A DNA stretch of 64,000 nucleotides from the NCBI RefSeq assembly GCF_052161655.1, contig NZ_CP197418.1, positions 4,092,001 to 4,156,000 of the forward strand, written 5' to 3'. The position numbers and the translations under genes were made by a program. Under the pieces are notes generated by a model, which did no database searches, was not told the DNA's origin, and was given only the letters and a program-made list of their open reading frames with translations. Each line of letters opens with the position of its first letter. The stretch's first letter is position 1. The stretch is from Novipirellula sp052161655. Its GTDB lineage: Bacteria; Planctomycetota; Planctomycetia; Pirellulales; Pirellulaceae. Below, piece by piece: positions 28,699-38,493 of this stretch.

Positions 28699-29918
28699 TA
28701 TTGTGACTCCTGCAATGCAAAGTTGGTCACGTTGTCAGTGGCGACCGTGCTATCCGTGATTGCACCAGGAAAGACAGAGAGTCCCGCCTTTCGCAAATAA
28801 GGGTCGGGGAATACATAGCTGCCTGTCCGACCATTGTTTTCGTTGCCCACAGCGGTGTTGTCTCCGGTGTCCATATCGGTCAACGGCCATGTTTGCGTGG
28901 AGTAGTCGATCGCTGCGGTCAATGCCATTCCAAACTCGCCATCACTGCCGGCCGAGACAATCAGTGGTCGCAGCGAGTACGGAGCCGTTTCGCCGGCAAC
29001 CGTGTATCCGAAATCGACTCGGAATGGATCGAACTCATCGGGAATCGTTGTTTGGATGCCTGCGGTTGGATCCGCGTAGCCTGATGGCCATCGGATGAAT
29101 TCAAGTGGTGTGCCCCAGCCATCAAGTATCTCTAGCATGCCATCGTTGTCGGTGTCTCCGATGTTCGAGCTTGGAATCGCGTCAATCGCGGGTGAGCCGG
29201 CAACAAAGGACGTGGCCATGATTAGATACAAACATTCTGCTCCCTGATTCGTCGGCGACCAAAACTTGCCCGTCGAGTAGTTGGCGCGATAGCGGTCGTA
29301 ATAAGTATCAATCTTACGACCGGGAGTCCACGTTGCAGGGAATTGAAACCGAGGGTTTGTACTGTTGTTGAAATAACGAATCACTCGACCATTGGAATCT
29401 TCGGCCACTCGATTTGCGACCGCCGTGATCGATGCAGGGAAATTGCGAGCGTACGCAGGTGGAAGCGTTGCGGGAGGCCATGGCGGTGCTGCAATTGGGC
29501 CCTGCACAACATCCGTAACTTTGTCTGGCAGTTCCATGCGTTGCGAGTCGCGTGTCATGATCAAACGAACGCGAGCCGCTTCGTATGCCAATACTTCATA
29601 ATTGACGGTGATCGTCTTCATCGGGTCGCCTGGATCCGGAATATCCCGCGACATATTCGGTAGGATGATTGGATACGGACGATACTTGTACGAGTCGTAT
29701 TGTTCTTGGATCACTCCATCGATCGCTGAAATGATCATCTTGGTTCGCGAGTGCCGTGCACTTCGGGTGACACCGTTGACGGCGGTGACTATCATGCCCC
29801 CCATGATCCCCATAATCACAATGACCACCAAGATCTCAACAAGCGTAAAGCCGCTTGATGTTGGTCGACGCGGCGTCATTTTTTGCCGCGATGCTGGTTC
29901 GTTCTTACAGAACGTCAT
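28698..29918 (-). CDS. Oversized GspG-like pseudopilin
   Basis: Prepilin site SSGFTLVEILVVIVIMGIMG with Gly before the cut and Glu5, then TRSARHSRTKMIISAIDGVI, as in major pseudopilins. At 406 residues it is about three times a normal GspG. The mature part has NIGDTDNDGMLEILDGWGTP, an Asp-rich loop next to a GTPLEF segment like the C-terminal region of GspG. The start at 29918 precedes a 22-residue basic leader; an ATG at 29879 would give a shorter one. It overlaps the GspH-like gene by one base. Confidence 0.78.
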   Translation of the reverse strand: MTFCKNEPASRQKMTPRRPTSSGFTLVEILVVIVIMGIMGGMIVTAVNGVTRSARHSRTKMIISAIDGVIQEQYDSYKYRPYPIILPNMSRDIPDPGDPMKTITVNYEVLAYEAARVRLIMTRDSQRMELPDKVTDVVQGPIAAPPWPPATLPPAYARNFPASITAVANRVAEDSNGRVIRYFNNSTNPRFQFPATWTPGRKIDTYYDRYRANYSTGKFWSPTNQGAECLYLIMATSFVAGSPAIDAIPSSNIGDTDNDGMLEILDGWGTPLEFIRWPSGYADPTAGIQTTIPDEFDPFRVDFGYTVAGETAPYSLRPLIVSAGSDGEFGMALTAAIDYSTQTWPLTDMDTGDNTAVGNENNGRTGSYVFPDPYLRKAGLSVFPGAITDSTVATDNVTNFALQESQ

Positions 29919-30117
29919 TTTGGATCGCTCGATTATTCTGGGATAAGACGCATCTTGCGTTATGGCGGGTTATCTTTCGCTCAGCGAAAGAACCGATAGG
30001 CATGTCTCTCGCTTTCGCGAGGAGACTGCATCTGATTTCCAAACTCCGGCTGCAACGAAGCAGCATGCTCGGTAGGTGCCGGTCAAACACCGGTTCCGAT
30101 CGTGCGACTAGAGAAAA

Positions 30118-31392
30118 CTATGGCAACTCGTTGCCAAGCGTACTCTTGTCGGCGAAGTTCGTGCTGTTGTCGAGTTGCGCATTCACACCATAAATACGCG
30201 AAGTGGCTCCGTACTCGGATGTCAATACATCGTCGTCTTGGTATTTGCCAATCGAGGACGCTGTCGCACCGATCGTGGCATTCGCGGAACTGTGTGAGAA
30301 GAATGGGTTGTAATAGATCCCAAGTGGGAATACTGAAATGCCAGTCGCAGCGGCGCCCACGCTAGTGCCAGGAATCGTCCCGCCGTAGTTGCCGTCGCGT
30401 CCACCGGAGATGATTTGGAACGTGTTTTTGTTGGCGAACTCAAGTACCGTGCCTACGACGGTGCTGCCTTGGATTGTGGTTGGCGGTGTGGTGTCGATCG
30501 TGGTGCTAGCCATCGGTCTCGCTGCGCCAACATCCGCCAGCGTCCCACCGGCTGGGCTGTAACAATTGATCGAGGCAACAGGATCGCCCGTGTACCATAC
30601 CGGTGGAGTTCCCGAAGGGTAAACGGTTCCAAACGCGGTGTCATAGGTTCGCGAATCAAAATAGACAAACGGTACCGGCGAGTTTTTCGGTCTGTAGACA
30701 GGAAAGGGGTCTGCTAGTGCAAAGAACCCTAGGGCATTGGTTCCATCGTCGGACGAAGTTGCATTGCCACCAACGACCGTGATCGATAGCCGTGCCATGT
30801 CCAATTTCCCACCATCACGGTCGGTGTTGTATTGGTACTGCAGAAAGTCGCTGTTAGTAGGGGTGCCTGTGACATAAGGATCAGTGCCGCCCACTGCAAT
30901 CGCCAACGGTCCACCGACACCGGTGAACGGACGCTGAATATCTTTGCTGAATCCACCCAGGCAGAAGACGAGTGCTTCGGCGCGATCAATTGCATGGGGG
31001 TAATGGGAATAGGCAGCATTACCGCGTGGATCCGCGGGGCCGCCGGAAGCGTCGCACCGTGCGCCACTGGATGTAACGTGAGTGAACTGAGCCAAAATCC
31101 GCATCTCATTGTCATTGATTCGCGGAAACGCTTTGCGGAAATGGCGATCCACGACGTTCCAACTCGAGAAGTCAGGCGGATAATCGTTGTATTCGTCACT
31201 GTAATTTTGCACCGTACTGGCAATCGTTCCGAGTTCCAGTTTGATCGCCGTGTCTCGGGCAGTGCCCATTGCGTTATTGATCGCGGGGATGGCGATGGCC
31301 GTTAGGATGCCGATGATCGTGATGACCACCAGGATCTCGACCAGCGTGAAACCGTGACGAGGCGTTTTGCCGAGGAAATTGTGACTGCTCAT
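30118..31392 (-). CDS. Second GspG-like pseudopilin
   Basis: MSSHNFLGKTPRHG precedes FTLVEILVVITIIGILTAIA, a canonical prepilin site. The helix continues as NNAMGTARDTAIKLELGTI and is followed by SDEYNDYPPD, close to the YSLDNGRYP-type segment of GspG proteins. The C-terminal region holds SGGRDGNYGG, similar to the S-x-G-x-D segment in GspG. At 424 residues it is about three times normal length. It lies between the GspF gene and the other GspG-like gene, separated from the latter by 199 bases, so the downstream pseudopilin genes may have their own promoter. Confidence 0.8.
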   Translation of the reverse strand: MSSHNFLGKTPRHGFTLVEILVVITIIGILTAIAIPAINNAMGTARDTAIKLELGTIASTVQNYSDEYNDYPPDFSSWNVVDRHFRKAFPRINDNEMRILAQFTHVTSSGARCDASGGPADPRGNAAYSHYPHAIDRAEALVFCLGGFSKDIQRPFTGVGGPLAIAVGGTDPYVTGTPTNSDFLQYQYNTDRDGGKLDMARLSITVVGGNATSSDDGTNALGFFALADPFPVYRPKNSPVPFVYFDSRTYDTAFGTVYPSGTPPVWYTGDPVASINCYSPAGGTLADVGAARPMASTTIDTTPPTTIQGSTVVGTVLEFANKNTFQIISGGRDGNYGGTIPGTSVGAAATGISVFPLGIYYNPFFSHSSANATIGATASSIGKYQDDDVLTSEYGATSRIYGVNAQLDNSTNFADKSTLGNELP

Positions 31393-31490
31393 GACGTTTC
31401 AAAAGGGAATGGAGTGATTCGGTTCTACTGAAAAATGGTTTCGTTCTCGCGGGCCTTGCGACCCGCGTTCGTTGCTGACGCCTGCGGCGA

Positions 31491-32927
31491 CTAGCTCAAT
31501 CCGGTAATCAATTCGACCAGCGGCATAAACAAACTGATCACGATAAAGGCGACCGCACACCCCAGGAACACGATCATGATCGGCTCCATCAATGCGGTTA
31601 AACTGTCGGTCAAGTTTCGCACTTCTTCGTCGTAGGTGTCGGCGACCTTGTAAAGCATCGTGTCTAACTCGCCCGTCTCTTCGCCGACGTCGACCATGTT
31701 GACGACCAAGTCGCTGATCACCTTGGATTTGATCTTGGTGGCATACCAAAGTCCCGACAACACACCGCCACCGATGATCATGTAGGTCGACATCATCATC
31801 AGACTGCCGACCATTCCGGCCTCGTCAATCTTGCTGCCGCGTGCGGTGATCGCCACTGACAACACCATCACGCCGGGGAACATGCCCGAGAACGCCCAGA
31901 AGAACAAAGCCATCGGATGGAATCCCGGTTCGCTGTGCTCCTTAAGCGGTTTGCTGATCACTTCGCCTTCGCGAATCTGTTCGTTTGTCTTGGTGAAAAT
32001 TCGCTCAAACACCGCGTTACCCGCGGTCTCACGCGTGATGTTGATCGCTTCCAAAATCGGCACCCCGCTGCTGATCAATGTCCCCAGCGTTCGCGTCGTC
32101 CGAGCCAGAATGTTCTTTTCAATCAGGCTACCGAAAACAGGCACCTTCAAAATGAAATTGTCAAACCCGATCCGGCCGTGTCGGAACTTGCGAACTAGTT
32201 TGACGAAGATCAAGAAACAGACTGGCATTGCGATCAACAGGAACCAGTAATGCGCGATGTAGTTACTCATCGCAATCAACAACAATGTAGGAAGCGGCAG
32301 CGTTAACCCGAACTCTTCGAACATCTTTTCAAACGTCGGAACGATGAACAACATGATGAACGTCAAGATCAGCGCTGCCACGGTGACAACCACGCAAGGA
32401 TAGATCAGTGCCCCTTTGACCTTTTTCTTGAGTGATTCTGACCGCTCCGAGAACTCTGCTAACCGCTGCAAAATCGTTTCCAGAGCACCGCCGGCCTCGC
32501 CGGCTTTGATCATGTTCACGTACAGTCGGTTGAAAACCTTGGGGGATTTCGCCATCGCTTCGCTCAGCGTCGAACCCCCTTCGATCTCTTCACACACGTC
32601 TTGCAACGCGTATTTCAATTTGCCTGGTTTTTCGTTGTTCTCCAAGATCTTTAGCGACCGGAGAATCGGCAGACCGGCGTCCTGCAAGATCGATAGCTGA
32701 CGCGTGAACGCACAGATGTACTTGCTTTTGACACCCCCGATCGAACGGCCTCGCTTTTTCCTGCCCTTCGCCGTCTGGCCTGCTGCCTGTTTCTTGACGG
32801 AGATCTTCGTAACGAAGTATCCCATCTGGCGTATGGTGGTTTGCGCCTCTTCTTCGTTGGCAGCATCGATCTCATCCCGGATTTCTTGTCCGGTCGCGTC
32901 CATCGCTTCGAATTGATAAACAGGCAT
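31491..32927 (-). CDS. gspF: GspF/PilC inner-membrane platform protein
   Basis: From the ATG at 32927 the protein (478 residues) begins MPVYQFEAMDATGQEIRD and has two T2SSF domains: the first includes FTRQLSILQDAGLPILRSLK, the second RTLGTLISSGVPILEAINIT. Hydrophobic helices lie near residues 200-275 and at the C-terminus (IMIVFLGCAVAFIVISLF). GspF/PilC anchors the assembly ATPases in the cytoplasmic membrane. A second-half region of about 60 residues (WAFSGMFPGVMVLSVAITAR) adds length to the usual 400 residues. A frame from 32987 would add 20 residues with no family similarity. Confidence 0.9.
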   Translation of the reverse strand: MPVYQFEAMDATGQEIRDEIDAANEEEAQTTIRQMGYFVTKISVKKQAAGQTAKGRKKRGRSIGGVKSKYICAFTRQLSILQDAGLPILRSLKILENNEKPGKLKYALQDVCEEIEGGSTLSEAMAKSPKVFNRLYVNMIKAGEAGGALETILQRLAEFSERSESLKKKVKGALIYPCVVVTVAALILTFIMLFIVPTFEKMFEEFGLTLPLPTLLLIAMSNYIAHYWFLLIAMPVCFLIFVKLVRKFRHGRIGFDNFILKVPVFGSLIEKNILARTTRTLGTLISSGVPILEAINITRETAGNAVFERIFTKTNEQIREGEVISKPLKEHSEPGFHPMALFFWAFSGMFPGVMVLSVAITARGSKIDEAGMVGSLMMMSTYMIIGGGVLSGLWYATKIKSKVISDLVVNMVDVGEETGELDTMLYKVADTYDEEVRNLTDSLTALMEPIMIVFLGCAVAFIVISLFMPLVELITGLS

Positions 32928-33031
32928 GATGGATGTTGGAGGTTTTAAGGGTGAAATTAAGTTGCATGTCGTAGCGAAAGTCGCCAAGACGTTGGGTGGC
33001 GCAGGCTTGCCGCCGTTGTTCGTTTACTCGT

Positions 33032-34750
33032 CTACTCTTCGACGGTTTCTCGGACCACTTCGTCGAGCGTGGTGATCCCGTCCATGACTAATGACATTCC
33101 AAATTCTCGCAACGTGATCATTCCGTCGCTCTGAGCCTTGTCGCGGATGTCGTCGGTCGACGCGTTGCTCATCACAAGTTCGCGAATGGCATCGTTCATC
33201 AACATCAGCTCGAACATCGCGATCCGGCCCTTGTAGCCGGTGTTGTTACAGTTGTCGCAGCCCGTTCCCTTGAAGAACTTTTTGCCTTTGACTGATTCCC
33301 GGTCCATGCCAAGGTCAAATAGCAGACTGCTGCTGACCTTGGTTTCTTCGCGGCACTTGGTACAGATTCGGCGAACCAATCGCTGAGCCAAAATGGCTTC
33401 GACGGTTGCACAGATCATGAACGCTTGGATGCCCATGTCCTTTAGCCGAGTGACCGTCGCTGCGGCCGAGTTCGTGTGTAGCGTGCTAAACACCAAGTGA
33501 CCCGTCAGTGCCGCTTGGATCGCGATCTCGGCGGTTTCTAAGTCACGGACTTCGCCGACCAGGATCGTGTCGGGGTCTTGCCGCAAAATCGCTCGCAAAC
33601 AGCCTGCGAATGTAACCCCGACGTCATTGTCGATCGGGATTTGAATGATCCCTTCGATGTCGTATTCGATCGGGTCTTCGGTCGTCATTAATTTGTCTTT
33701 GACGTCGTTCATCTCCGACAGTGCGGAGTACAACGTCGTCGTTTTTCCGGAACCCGTCGGGCCCGTCACCAAGATAATACCGTTGGGGCGATCGATCGCT
33801 TTGCGAAACGCCTTCATCGTGACCGCATCCATCCCGACGTTTTCGAGACTGAGGTTCACAACGCTGCGGTCCAGTACCCGCATGACGACGCTTTCGCCAA
33901 AGATCGTCGGCAACACGCTGACGCGAAGGTCGACCGGGTGACCCCCGACCATCAATTCGATTCGTCCGTCTTGCGGCATCCGGCGTTCGGCAATGTCCAA
34001 ACTGGCCATGACCTTGATCCGCGTCGTGATCGCAAACGCCAAGTGGCGAGGCGGCGGCACCATTTCGTAGAGCACGCCTTCGGATTTGATTCGAATCCGG
34101 AATTCATCTTCAAACGGTTCAAAATGAATATCGCTGGCGTGATCCTTGATCGCCAACAACAAAACCATATTCAGAAGTTTTCGTACCGGTGCGGAATCGG
34201 CGAGTGCTTCCGCGTCGGTGATGTTGAACTTTTCGGTCTCCAGCGCGGAAACCATCTTCTTGAGCTCTTCGTCGTCCGCCAGCTCGGCGACCAGTTTCTC
34301 GACGCTCTCGGATTCCGAGTCAAAGTGCTTGGTGATGTATTGCAGGACTTCGCGTTCGGTCGTCACGACCATTGCGATGTCGTAACCCAAGAACGTTCGC
34401 AGTTCGTCTTGGATCGTCAGGTTCTGCGGGTCGCAGGTCGCAACGGTCAAACAGTTCGCTTCCTCGTCGAATCGAATCGGCACGATCCGGTACAACTGGG
34501 CCATCGTCTCGGTGATCTTGTCACGCACCTCGGCTGGGATCTCAGCGTCCTCGAGCGAGACCGTCTGCATCGACATCTGCTCGGCGAGCGCTTGGATCAG
34601 CTGCTCGTCGGTGATCAATTGCATGTCTTCGGCGATCTTACCGAACAGTGCACCCGGTTGTTGCTCTTGTTCTTCGAGCACAATTTCGAGTTGTTCGTCG
34701 GTCATAAACCCGAGGTCAACAAGGATTTGTCCGATTCGACGTGCGGCCAT
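33032..34750 (-). CDS. GspE/PilB-type assembly ATPase (copy nearest gspF)
   Basis: The 572-residue protein has two N-terminal T2SSE_N-like units (residues 1-150), then a RecA-type ATPase: Walker A GPTGSGKTTT, an Asp box in TTEDPIEYDIEG, Walker B ILVGEVRDLETAEIA and a His box in STLHTNSAAA. A tetra-cysteine zinc site (CTKC and CDNC) marks PilB/GspE, as opposed to PilT, and the C-terminus closes with TLREFGMSLVMDGITTLDEV. It powers pilus or pseudopilus extension. It lies between the pilT and gspF genes on the minus strand. Confidence 0.9.
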   Translation of the reverse strand: MAARRIGQILVDLGFMTDEQLEIVLEEQEQQPGALFGKIAEDMQLITDEQLIQALAEQMSMQTVSLEDAEIPAEVRDKITETMAQLYRIVPIRFDEEANCLTVATCDPQNLTIQDELRTFLGYDIAMVVTTEREVLQYITKHFDSESESVEKLVAELADDEELKKMVSALETEKFNITDAEALADSAPVRKLLNMVLLLAIKDHASDIHFEPFEDEFRIRIKSEGVLYEMVPPPRHLAFAITTRIKVMASLDIAERRMPQDGRIELMVGGHPVDLRVSVLPTIFGESVVMRVLDRSVVNLSLENVGMDAVTMKAFRKAIDRPNGIILVTGPTGSGKTTTLYSALSEMNDVKDKLMTTEDPIEYDIEGIIQIPIDNDVGVTFAGCLRAILRQDPDTILVGEVRDLETAEIAIQAALTGHLVFSTLHTNSAAATVTRLKDMGIQAFMICATVEAILAQRLVRRICTKCREETKVSSSLLFDLGMDRESVKGKKFFKGTGCDNCNNTGYKGRIAMFELMLMNDAIRELVMSNASTDDIRDKAQSDGMITLREFGMSLVMDGITTLDEVVRETVEE

Positions 34751-34788
34751 GGTAATGGTTCGAAGTTGAAAGGATGAAGTTTAAAAGT

Positions 34789-34988
34789 GTGGTATAGGCT
34801 TCCAGCCTGTCATGCGGCATTGTCGTCCATTAGCCATTTGCTCGTCGCGAAACTCGTCAAGAGTTTCGGTCGGAGGATCTCTTTTTTTCGGTAGGGCCGG
34901 TTCCTACCGGCCACGCATCGCAAGTGAATTGGCCGGTGGGAACCGGCCCTACTGCTTGATTGCATGACAGGCTAGAAGCCTATCCCAC
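34789..34988. repeat. Family C inverted-repeat element (200 bp)
   Basis: It begins GTGGTATAGGCTTCCAGCC and ends with the inverse GGCTAGAAGCCTATCCCAC. Inside are a CGCGAAACTCGTCAAGAG palindrome and two GGCCGGTNGGAACCGGCC palindromes. No coding potential. It separates the ATPase gene from pilT; a third GGCCGGT palindrome follows at 34992. Confidence 0.85.
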
Positions 34989-35022
34989 TTTGGCCGGTAG
35001 GAACCGGCCCTACTACTACTGC

Positions 35023-36141
35023 TTAATGTTTTCCGTTGTCTTCCGAGATTGGAATGGGGGCGTCCCCATCGCCGTGTCGGAATTGGACGATTCGTTTTGC
35101 CAGGTCATCGGGTCGATGCGCTTTACCGAGTGCATCCTCTACCGTGATCAAATCGTCTCGCCATAAGTCGAAAAGCGTATCGTCCATCAATTGCATTCCG
35201 AATTTGGCTCCGGTTTGCATCGCACTGTTAATACGGAATGTTTTGTTTTCTCGAATCAGGTTCGCGATCCCGGGTGTGACCACCAAAATCTCGTAAGCCG
35301 CCACACGTCCGCCGCCGATTTTCGGTAGCAGCGTTTGCGCGACCACGCCGATCAGCGTACTGGCCAATTGGGTTCGGATCTGGTCCTGCAGGTTTCCTGG
35401 GAACGCGTCAATGATTCGGTTGACCGTGCCCTGAGCACTGTTGGTATGCAACGTTCCAAAGACCACGTGGCCCGTTTCCGCCGCACTGATCGCCGCTTCG
35501 ATGGTTTCCAAGTCACGAAGCTCACCCACCAGGATGACGTCCGGGTCTTGCCGCAACGCACGCCGGATCGCTTCGGAGAAACTTGGCACGTCCACGCCGA
35601 CTTCGCGTTGGTTGATCGTGCTCTCTTTATGGTCGTGATAAAACTCGATCGGGTCTTCGATCGTGATGATGTGATGGTCAACGGTCTCGTTTAGCAAGTT
35701 GATCAAACTCGCCAGCGTTGTACTTTTTCCTGATCCCGTTGGCCCGGTCACCAAGAACAATCCACGAGGGCGATGGACCATCTTGACCACCGACTCGGGC
35801 AGTCCGAGCTGCTCGGGCGTCAGTTTGTCGTTGGGAATTTGTCGCAGTACCATCGAAATGAAACCGCGTTGCTTGAACACCGAAACACGGAAACGGGCCT
35901 GATCGCCAAACGCGAACCCGAAGTCGGCACTGCCCGACTCTTGCAATTCACGCTGACAACGCTCGGGAGTGATGCTCTTCATCAAACCCACTGCGTCCGC
36001 CGCGTCGAGTGTCTTGGTATCCAGTTTTCGCATCCGTCCATGCAGCCGGAACACGGGGGGTTGGCCAACGACAATGTGAATGTCGCTGACACCTTGCTTG
36101 ATTGCTGCCTGTAGCAGCTTGTCAATGAGCACCGTGGCCAT
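35023..36141 (-). CDS. pilT: PilT-type retraction ATPase
   Basis: The 372-residue protein is a complete PilT: SDIHIVVGQPPVFRLHG near residue 19, Walker A GPTGSGKSTTLA, TIEDPIEFYH, Walker B ILVGELRDLETIEAAI, His box GTLHTNSAQGT and the PilT-typical GGGRVAAYEILVVTP. It lacks the zinc cysteines of PilB, as expected. PilT depolymerises type IV pili and drives retraction. Its presence argues that the cluster builds a retractable pilus rather than only a type II secretion pseudopilus. The C-terminal 25 residues beyond the core are polar and variable. Confidence 0.93.
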   Translation of the reverse strand: MATVLIDKLLQAAIKQGVSDIHIVVGQPPVFRLHGRMRKLDTKTLDAADAVGLMKSITPERCQRELQESGSADFGFAFGDQARFRVSVFKQRGFISMVLRQIPNDKLTPEQLGLPESVVKMVHRPRGLFLVTGPTGSGKSTTLASLINLLNETVDHHIITIEDPIEFYHDHKESTINQREVGVDVPSFSEAIRRALRQDPDVILVGELRDLETIEAAISAAETGHVVFGTLHTNSAQGTVNRIIDAFPGNLQDQIRTQLASTLIGVVAQTLLPKIGGGRVAAYEILVVTPGIANLIRENKTFRINSAMQTGAKFGMQLMDDTLFDLWRDDLITVEDALGKAHRPDDLAKRIVQFRHGDGDAPIPISEDNGKH

Positions 36142-36720
36142 GGAACGAACGTCTAATGGGTTAAGGGTTGATAGAGAGTCGAAAAACGGTTCGGTTTCCG
36201 GTAACCCGATCGGGTAGAGCAGGTTGCGGTAGCGTTAGCCAAATGCCATTTGCTTCTGCAGCGAATGGCTGGTCTTCGTTAGCGATTAGGTAAAAGCGTT
36301 AGCGATTGGGCAAACGCTCTCCGGTCTTTCATGTCGTCTTGATTGAGAAACCGGTGGGAGGCGTCGTGCCACTAACAAAGTCGTTGACTTTCCGTTTTTG
36401 GATTTGCGAAAAAAGTTCGATCGATAAGCAGCCGCGAAGGAAAGAATAATTGCGGCGGTAGCTCCATTATCACACGTTATTGCTCGCATTCAAAGAATTC
36501 GCCTGTTTTGACGGCGGTGACAGCAATTACGCAACTTGGAAGAATCGCCGCCGACCACGACAACCACAATCGCCGTGGACGGGTTTGCATGCCGCCCATG
36601 ATGTGGATGGAGGTGGGGTTTTCGCGGTCGCCCCGGATATACCATCGATTGGCGCGACGGCGTCAAAATGAAGGCAGCACGCGTCTTGCTAGTACTGAAA
36701 TGCGAGCATTAAAAGCGAGG
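36142..36720. other. Non-coding gap between pilT and the upstream ATPase gene
   Basis: No credible gene. A short direct repeat of GCGTTAGCGATT type occurs near 36277 and 36296. A leftward promoter for pilT would be expected here but none could be pointed out with confidence. Confidence 0.5.
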
Positions 36721-38493
36721 TTATAGAGACGCCAAATCCTTGGTGATATGGGCCAGTGCAACGTCTTCGAGTTCGGTTCGTTTGGCGACCCGATTGACCT
36801 CTTCAAACGTCGTCACACCGCGGATCACTTTTAGCATCCCATCGGCGTAAAGTGTTGACATACCGTTTCTTATGGCTGCGTTACGCAGTTCCAAAGTGCT
36901 AGCACCTTTGAACATCAATTCGCGCAGTTTCGAGTTCACTAACATCAGTTCGTAGATACCGATTCGACCTCGGTATCCGGTGCGTCCACAGAACGAACAT
37001 CCCTTGCCTTTGGTGAACTCGGCCTGCTTGATCATTTCGGGCGGCAGCATCGAATCGGCGATCACGCTTTCGGTGGGTTGGTAACGCACTTTGCAGCGGG
37101 GGCAAATGGTCCGCACCAACCGCTGGGCCAGGACCGCGATCACACTACTCGCCACCATATAGCCTGGTACACCGATGTCCACCATTCGTGATATCGCACT
37201 GGGCGCATCGTTCGTATGGAGGGTACTGAAGACCAGGTGTCCAGTAAGGCTGGCCTCGATTCCAGTCGCCGCAGTCTCATGATCCCGCATCTCCCCCACC
37301 AGAATGATGTTGGGGGCCTGGCGAAGCATCGCGCGGATAATGCGAGCAAAGTCGAGCCCGATATTGTGTTTCACTTCGACTTGGTTGATGCCCGGCAAGT
37401 AGTACTCGACGGGGTCTTCGGCGGTGATCACTTTGCGGTCAGGTCGGTTCAGAGCATTGAGTGACGCGTAGAGAGTAGTCGTCTTTCCGGACCCCGTCGG
37501 GCCGGTCACCAGGATGATGCCGTTGGGGCGGCGGATCAGCGAGTTGAAATTGCGGAAGTCACGCTCCGACAAACCGAGCTGGCGGACACCGACCTTAATG
37601 TTGTCTTTGTCCAACAGTCGCATGACGCAGGATTGGCCATGGTTGGTGGGGATGATACTGACCCGCAAATCGAGCTGTTTGTCACCCACCGTGATCTTGA
37701 TCCGTCCGTCCGTGGGTCTTCGCTTTTCCGAAATATCGATCTTCGACAGAATTTTGATACGGGCGATCACGGCAGCTAGCATTCGGCGAGGAACGTTTTC
37801 ACGTTCGACCAAAACGCCGTCAATTCGATAACGGATTCGGACCCGATGTTCGAAGGGTTCGACATGGATATCGCTGGCCCGCAGCTGGACCGCTTCTTGG
37901 ATCATCAGGTTGACCAGCCGGATGACGGGGGCGCTTGTGTCATCGATGGTCTCGTCCCCGCCGCCACCGCCCCCACCGCTGTCGTCGCTGGTTTCGGTAA
38001 AGTCGATCGCCGTATCGGTGAATTCTTGCAGCATCGAGTCAGCCGATTCACCTTCGACCTGACCGTAATATTGGTTGATCGCCCCGAGGATCGCCGATTT
38101 GGGGGACAATGCCGTTTCGATCTTGCGGTTCAGGATGAATCGCAGTTTTTCGACCGTAGCAAAATCGAAGGGGTCGGAGATCAGAATTCGCAGCGTTCCA
38201 TCTTCGTCGCTGCTGAAGGGCAAGATGGTGTTTTCGCGAGCGACTGATTCGGGAATCAATTCGATCACCGATTCCGAGATACGTTCTTCGCGAAGGTCAA
38301 CGAAGGGGATTTTGTGGAATTCAGCGAGCGCGAGTGCCACTTCTTCGGGCGTTGCATACTCCATCTGGACAAGCACGTCGCCGACATCCGCCTTTGTGGT
38401 CTGGGCAACCCCCTCGGCTTCGGTGAGTTGATCAAGGCTGATGATGCCTTTCTTAAGGAGCAAATCGGTGAATTCGCGAGTGGCTTGGCTCAT
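36721..38493 (-). CDS. GspE/PilB-type assembly ATPase (second copy)
   Basis: The 590-residue protein has an N-terminal T2SSE_N domain (residues 5-150), an acidic Gly-rich linker with seven consecutive glycines (about residue 175), then the ATPase core: GPTGSGKTTT, TAEDPVEYYLPG, Walker B ILVGEMRDHETAATG, STLHTNDAPSA and zinc cysteines in CPRC and CSFC. It is closer to classical PilB/GspE than the 33032-34750 copy. It is the first gene of the leftward cluster. Having two PilB-like enzymes plus PilT suggests either a division of labour in assembly or two machines sharing one locus. Confidence 0.9.
   Translation of the reverse strand: MSQATREFTDLLLKKGIISLDQLTEAEGVAQTTKADVGDVLVQMEYATPEEVALALAEFHKIPFVDLREERISESVIELIPESVARENTILPFSSDEDGTLRILISDPFDFATVEKLRFILNRKIETALSPKSAILGAINQYYGQVEGESADSMLQEFTDTAIDFTETSDDSGGGGGGGDETIDDTSAPVIRLVNLMIQEAVQLRASDIHVEPFEHRVRIRYRIDGVLVERENVPRRMLAAVIARIKILSKIDISEKRRPTDGRIKITVGDKQLDLRVSIIPTNHGQSCVMRLLDKDNIKVGVRQLGLSERDFRNFNSLIRRPNGIILVTGPTGSGKTTTLYASLNALNRPDRKVITAEDPVEYYLPGINQVEVKHNIGLDFARIIRAMLRQAPNIILVGEMRDHETAATGIEASLTGHLVFSTLHTNDAPSAISRMVDIGVPGYMVASSVIAVLAQRLVRTICPRCKVRYQPTESVIADSMLPPEMIKQAEFTKGKGCSFCGRTGYRGRIGIYELMLVNSKLRELMFKGASTLELRNAAIRNGMSTLYADGMLKVIRGVTTFEEVNRVAKRTELEDVALAHITKDLASL

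Noticed and set aside
33938..34777. Long plus-strand open frame (279 codons) opposite the ATPase gene
   Set aside because: It is antisense to a gene with complete ATPase motifs, and its own product shows no domain or ribosome binding site.
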